Source: Phycisphaerae bacterium (GTDB taxonomy: Bacteria > Planctomycetota > Phycisphaerae > Sedimentisphaerales > Anaerobacaceae). From it: a stretch of 6,970 nucleotides of DNA. The position numbers were made by a program, and so were the translations under genes. Positions 6,221 through 6,970 of this stretch are shown here, in pieces. The stretch spans positions 1-6,970 of the forward strand of contig DAOUVA010000234.1 of assembly GCA_030667885.1 (NCBI GenBank), written 5' to 3'. Position 1 is the first letter of the stretch; every line of letters starts with the position of its first letter. The notes beneath the pieces were generated by a model that worked only from the letters and a program-made list of their open reading frames with translations, was not told the origin of the DNA and searched no databases.

Positions 6221-6970
6221 TTAAATGTTCAGGATATTGAGCGGTTCGTACTGTTTGTCAAGTACCTTCGAGCTATCGAAGCCAAGCCATCGGTCCAGCA
6301 CGGTTGCATACACACTACGAAAATCTGTGTGGAACTTCAGGGCGCCGTTATCCAAATCCGTCAGACTGGGATGTGAACCGACAATGCCACCTTTAAGCTT
6401 ACCACCTGCGAGGAAGATCGGAGCGGCAGCGCCGTGTCCTGTGCCGCGGCGTCCATTTTCCTTAACGGTCCGGCCAAATTCCGAGAAAGTCATCAGCAGA
6501 ACACGATTCAACTGGTTGTCTCGCTTCAAATCGTTGATAAATGCTCCTATTGATTCAGAAAAGTGGTGCAGCAGAGAGCAATGGTTGCCTAATTGGTTTG
6601 CGTGATTATCAAAGCCTCCGATTCCGCCGCCGCCAAGTTCAGTAAAGAATATCCGGATTCCAATATCAGCCCGAATAAGTTTAGCGACCTTACGAAGACT
6701 TCCGGCAAGTTCGAATTGTGGATATTCGGCTGTGTTGGCCGTACTTTTCATTACAGCCTCGACTCGCTTGCTGTTTGTGTAGGCTTTTAGTGTGCACTGC
6801 TGCAGGAAATGCATCAGTGGATTGTTCTGATTCGGGCGTGGAAGTTCGGCGGCGTGTTTCCGTTGGGATTGGTATTTGTTATGGCCGGCGATTTCGCGAA
6901 TTGTTAGATTTTCAAGTGAGCGAATAGATGGAACGATGGCATTCTTTGCGTTCAGGCCGAAAGGCTGGAC
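6221..6970 (-). CDS. DUF1501 family protein, C-terminal half (runs off the right edge)
   Basis: The frame ends at TAA 6221-6223 and stays open to the last base. It gives 249 residues beginning VQPFGLNAKNAIVPSIRSLENL and continuing through IREIAGHNKYQSQRKHAAELP; the ATG at 6812-6814 is internal, not the start. Landmarks are GFDNHANQ (about 6597-6620), LLMTFSEFGRTVKENGRRGTGHGAAAPIFLAGG, GSHPSLTDLDNGALKFHTDFRSVYATVLDRWLG and the C-terminal tail. These are hallmarks of DUF1501 (PF07394), an alkaline-phosphatase/sulfatase-like fold that is very numerous in Planctomycetota and usually about 450-480 residues long. Its N-terminus, probably with a Tat signal, lies outside the window. Members often sit beside DUF1549/DUF1553 cytochrome-like genes; whether that holds here cannot be seen. 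The biochemical function of the family is unproven. The GTGHG motif has Gly where I recall many relatives having Asp (GTDHG). It converges on the flavodoxin-like gene, with 32 bases between and no clear terminator. Confidence 0.92.
   Translation of the reverse strand, partial: VQPFGLNAKNAIVPSIRSLENLTIREIAGHNKYQSQRKHAAELPRPNQNNPLMHFLQQCTLKAYTNSKRVEAVMKSTANTAEYPQFELAGSLRKVAKLIRADIGIRIFFTELGGGGIGGFDNHANQLGNHCSLLHHFSESIGAFINDLKRDNQLNRVLLMTFSEFGRTVKENGRRGTGHGAAAPIFLAGGKLKGGIVGSHPSLTDLDNGALKFHTDFRSVYATVLDRWLGFDSSKVLDKQYEPLNILNI

Noticed and set aside
6225..6605. Plus-strand open frame of 126 codons at the right end
   Set aside because: It is the antisense shadow of the clearly recognisable DUF1501 gene.

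Overview
The window looks like chromosomal sequence from a planctomycete-type bacterium (Planctomycetota, perhaps a Phycisphaerae or Sedimentisphaerales relative; Verrucomicrobiota, Kiritimatiellota or Lentisphaerota are less likely). The basis is the gene mix: a DUF1501 protein, twin-arginine (Tat) exported Gfo/Idh/MocA and sugar-isomerase-like proteins, a ThuA domain and an exported GH28-like beta-helix protein. Base composition is moderate by eye and all starts use ordinary Shine-Dalgarno sites. The lineage is inferred from gene families, not from a marker gene.

Layout, left to right. Bases 2-403 (+) are the C-terminal end of a sodium:solute symporter, broken by one in-frame TGA at 92-94. 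Facing it is a compact three-gene minus-strand operon, read from 5395 down to 441: a Sec-exported GH28/pectate-lyase-like right-handed beta-helix protein (3683-5395), a Tat-signal ThuA plus xylose-isomerase-like TIM-barrel fusion (1913-3658), and a Tat-signal Gfo/Idh/MocA oxidoreductase (441-1904). The gaps between these genes are 24 and 8 bases, and each gene has its own ribosome binding site. A 217-base divergent intergenic region follows, with two near-consensus sigma70-type promoters facing opposite ways. The rightward one serves a flavodoxin-fold NAD(P)H/FMN reductase with a compact four-cysteine motif (5613-6188). The last feature is the C-terminal half of a DUF1501 protein (6221-6970, minus strand), which runs off the right edge.

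Working model (inference): the operon encodes an exported carbohydrate-processing set. The beta-helix protein would act on a polysaccharide or glycan. The Gfo/Idh/MocA protein would carry out sugar oxidoreduction, and the ThuA/TIM-barrel protein would isomerise, hydrate or beta-eliminate the (keto)sugar. The neighbouring symporter could import the product if it is functional. The points most worth checking are the ThuA-TIM fusion, the altered active-site signatures in the GH28-like and TIM-barrel domains, and the nonsense codon in the transporter. I see no RNA genes, CRISPR, mobile elements or clear intrinsic terminators.
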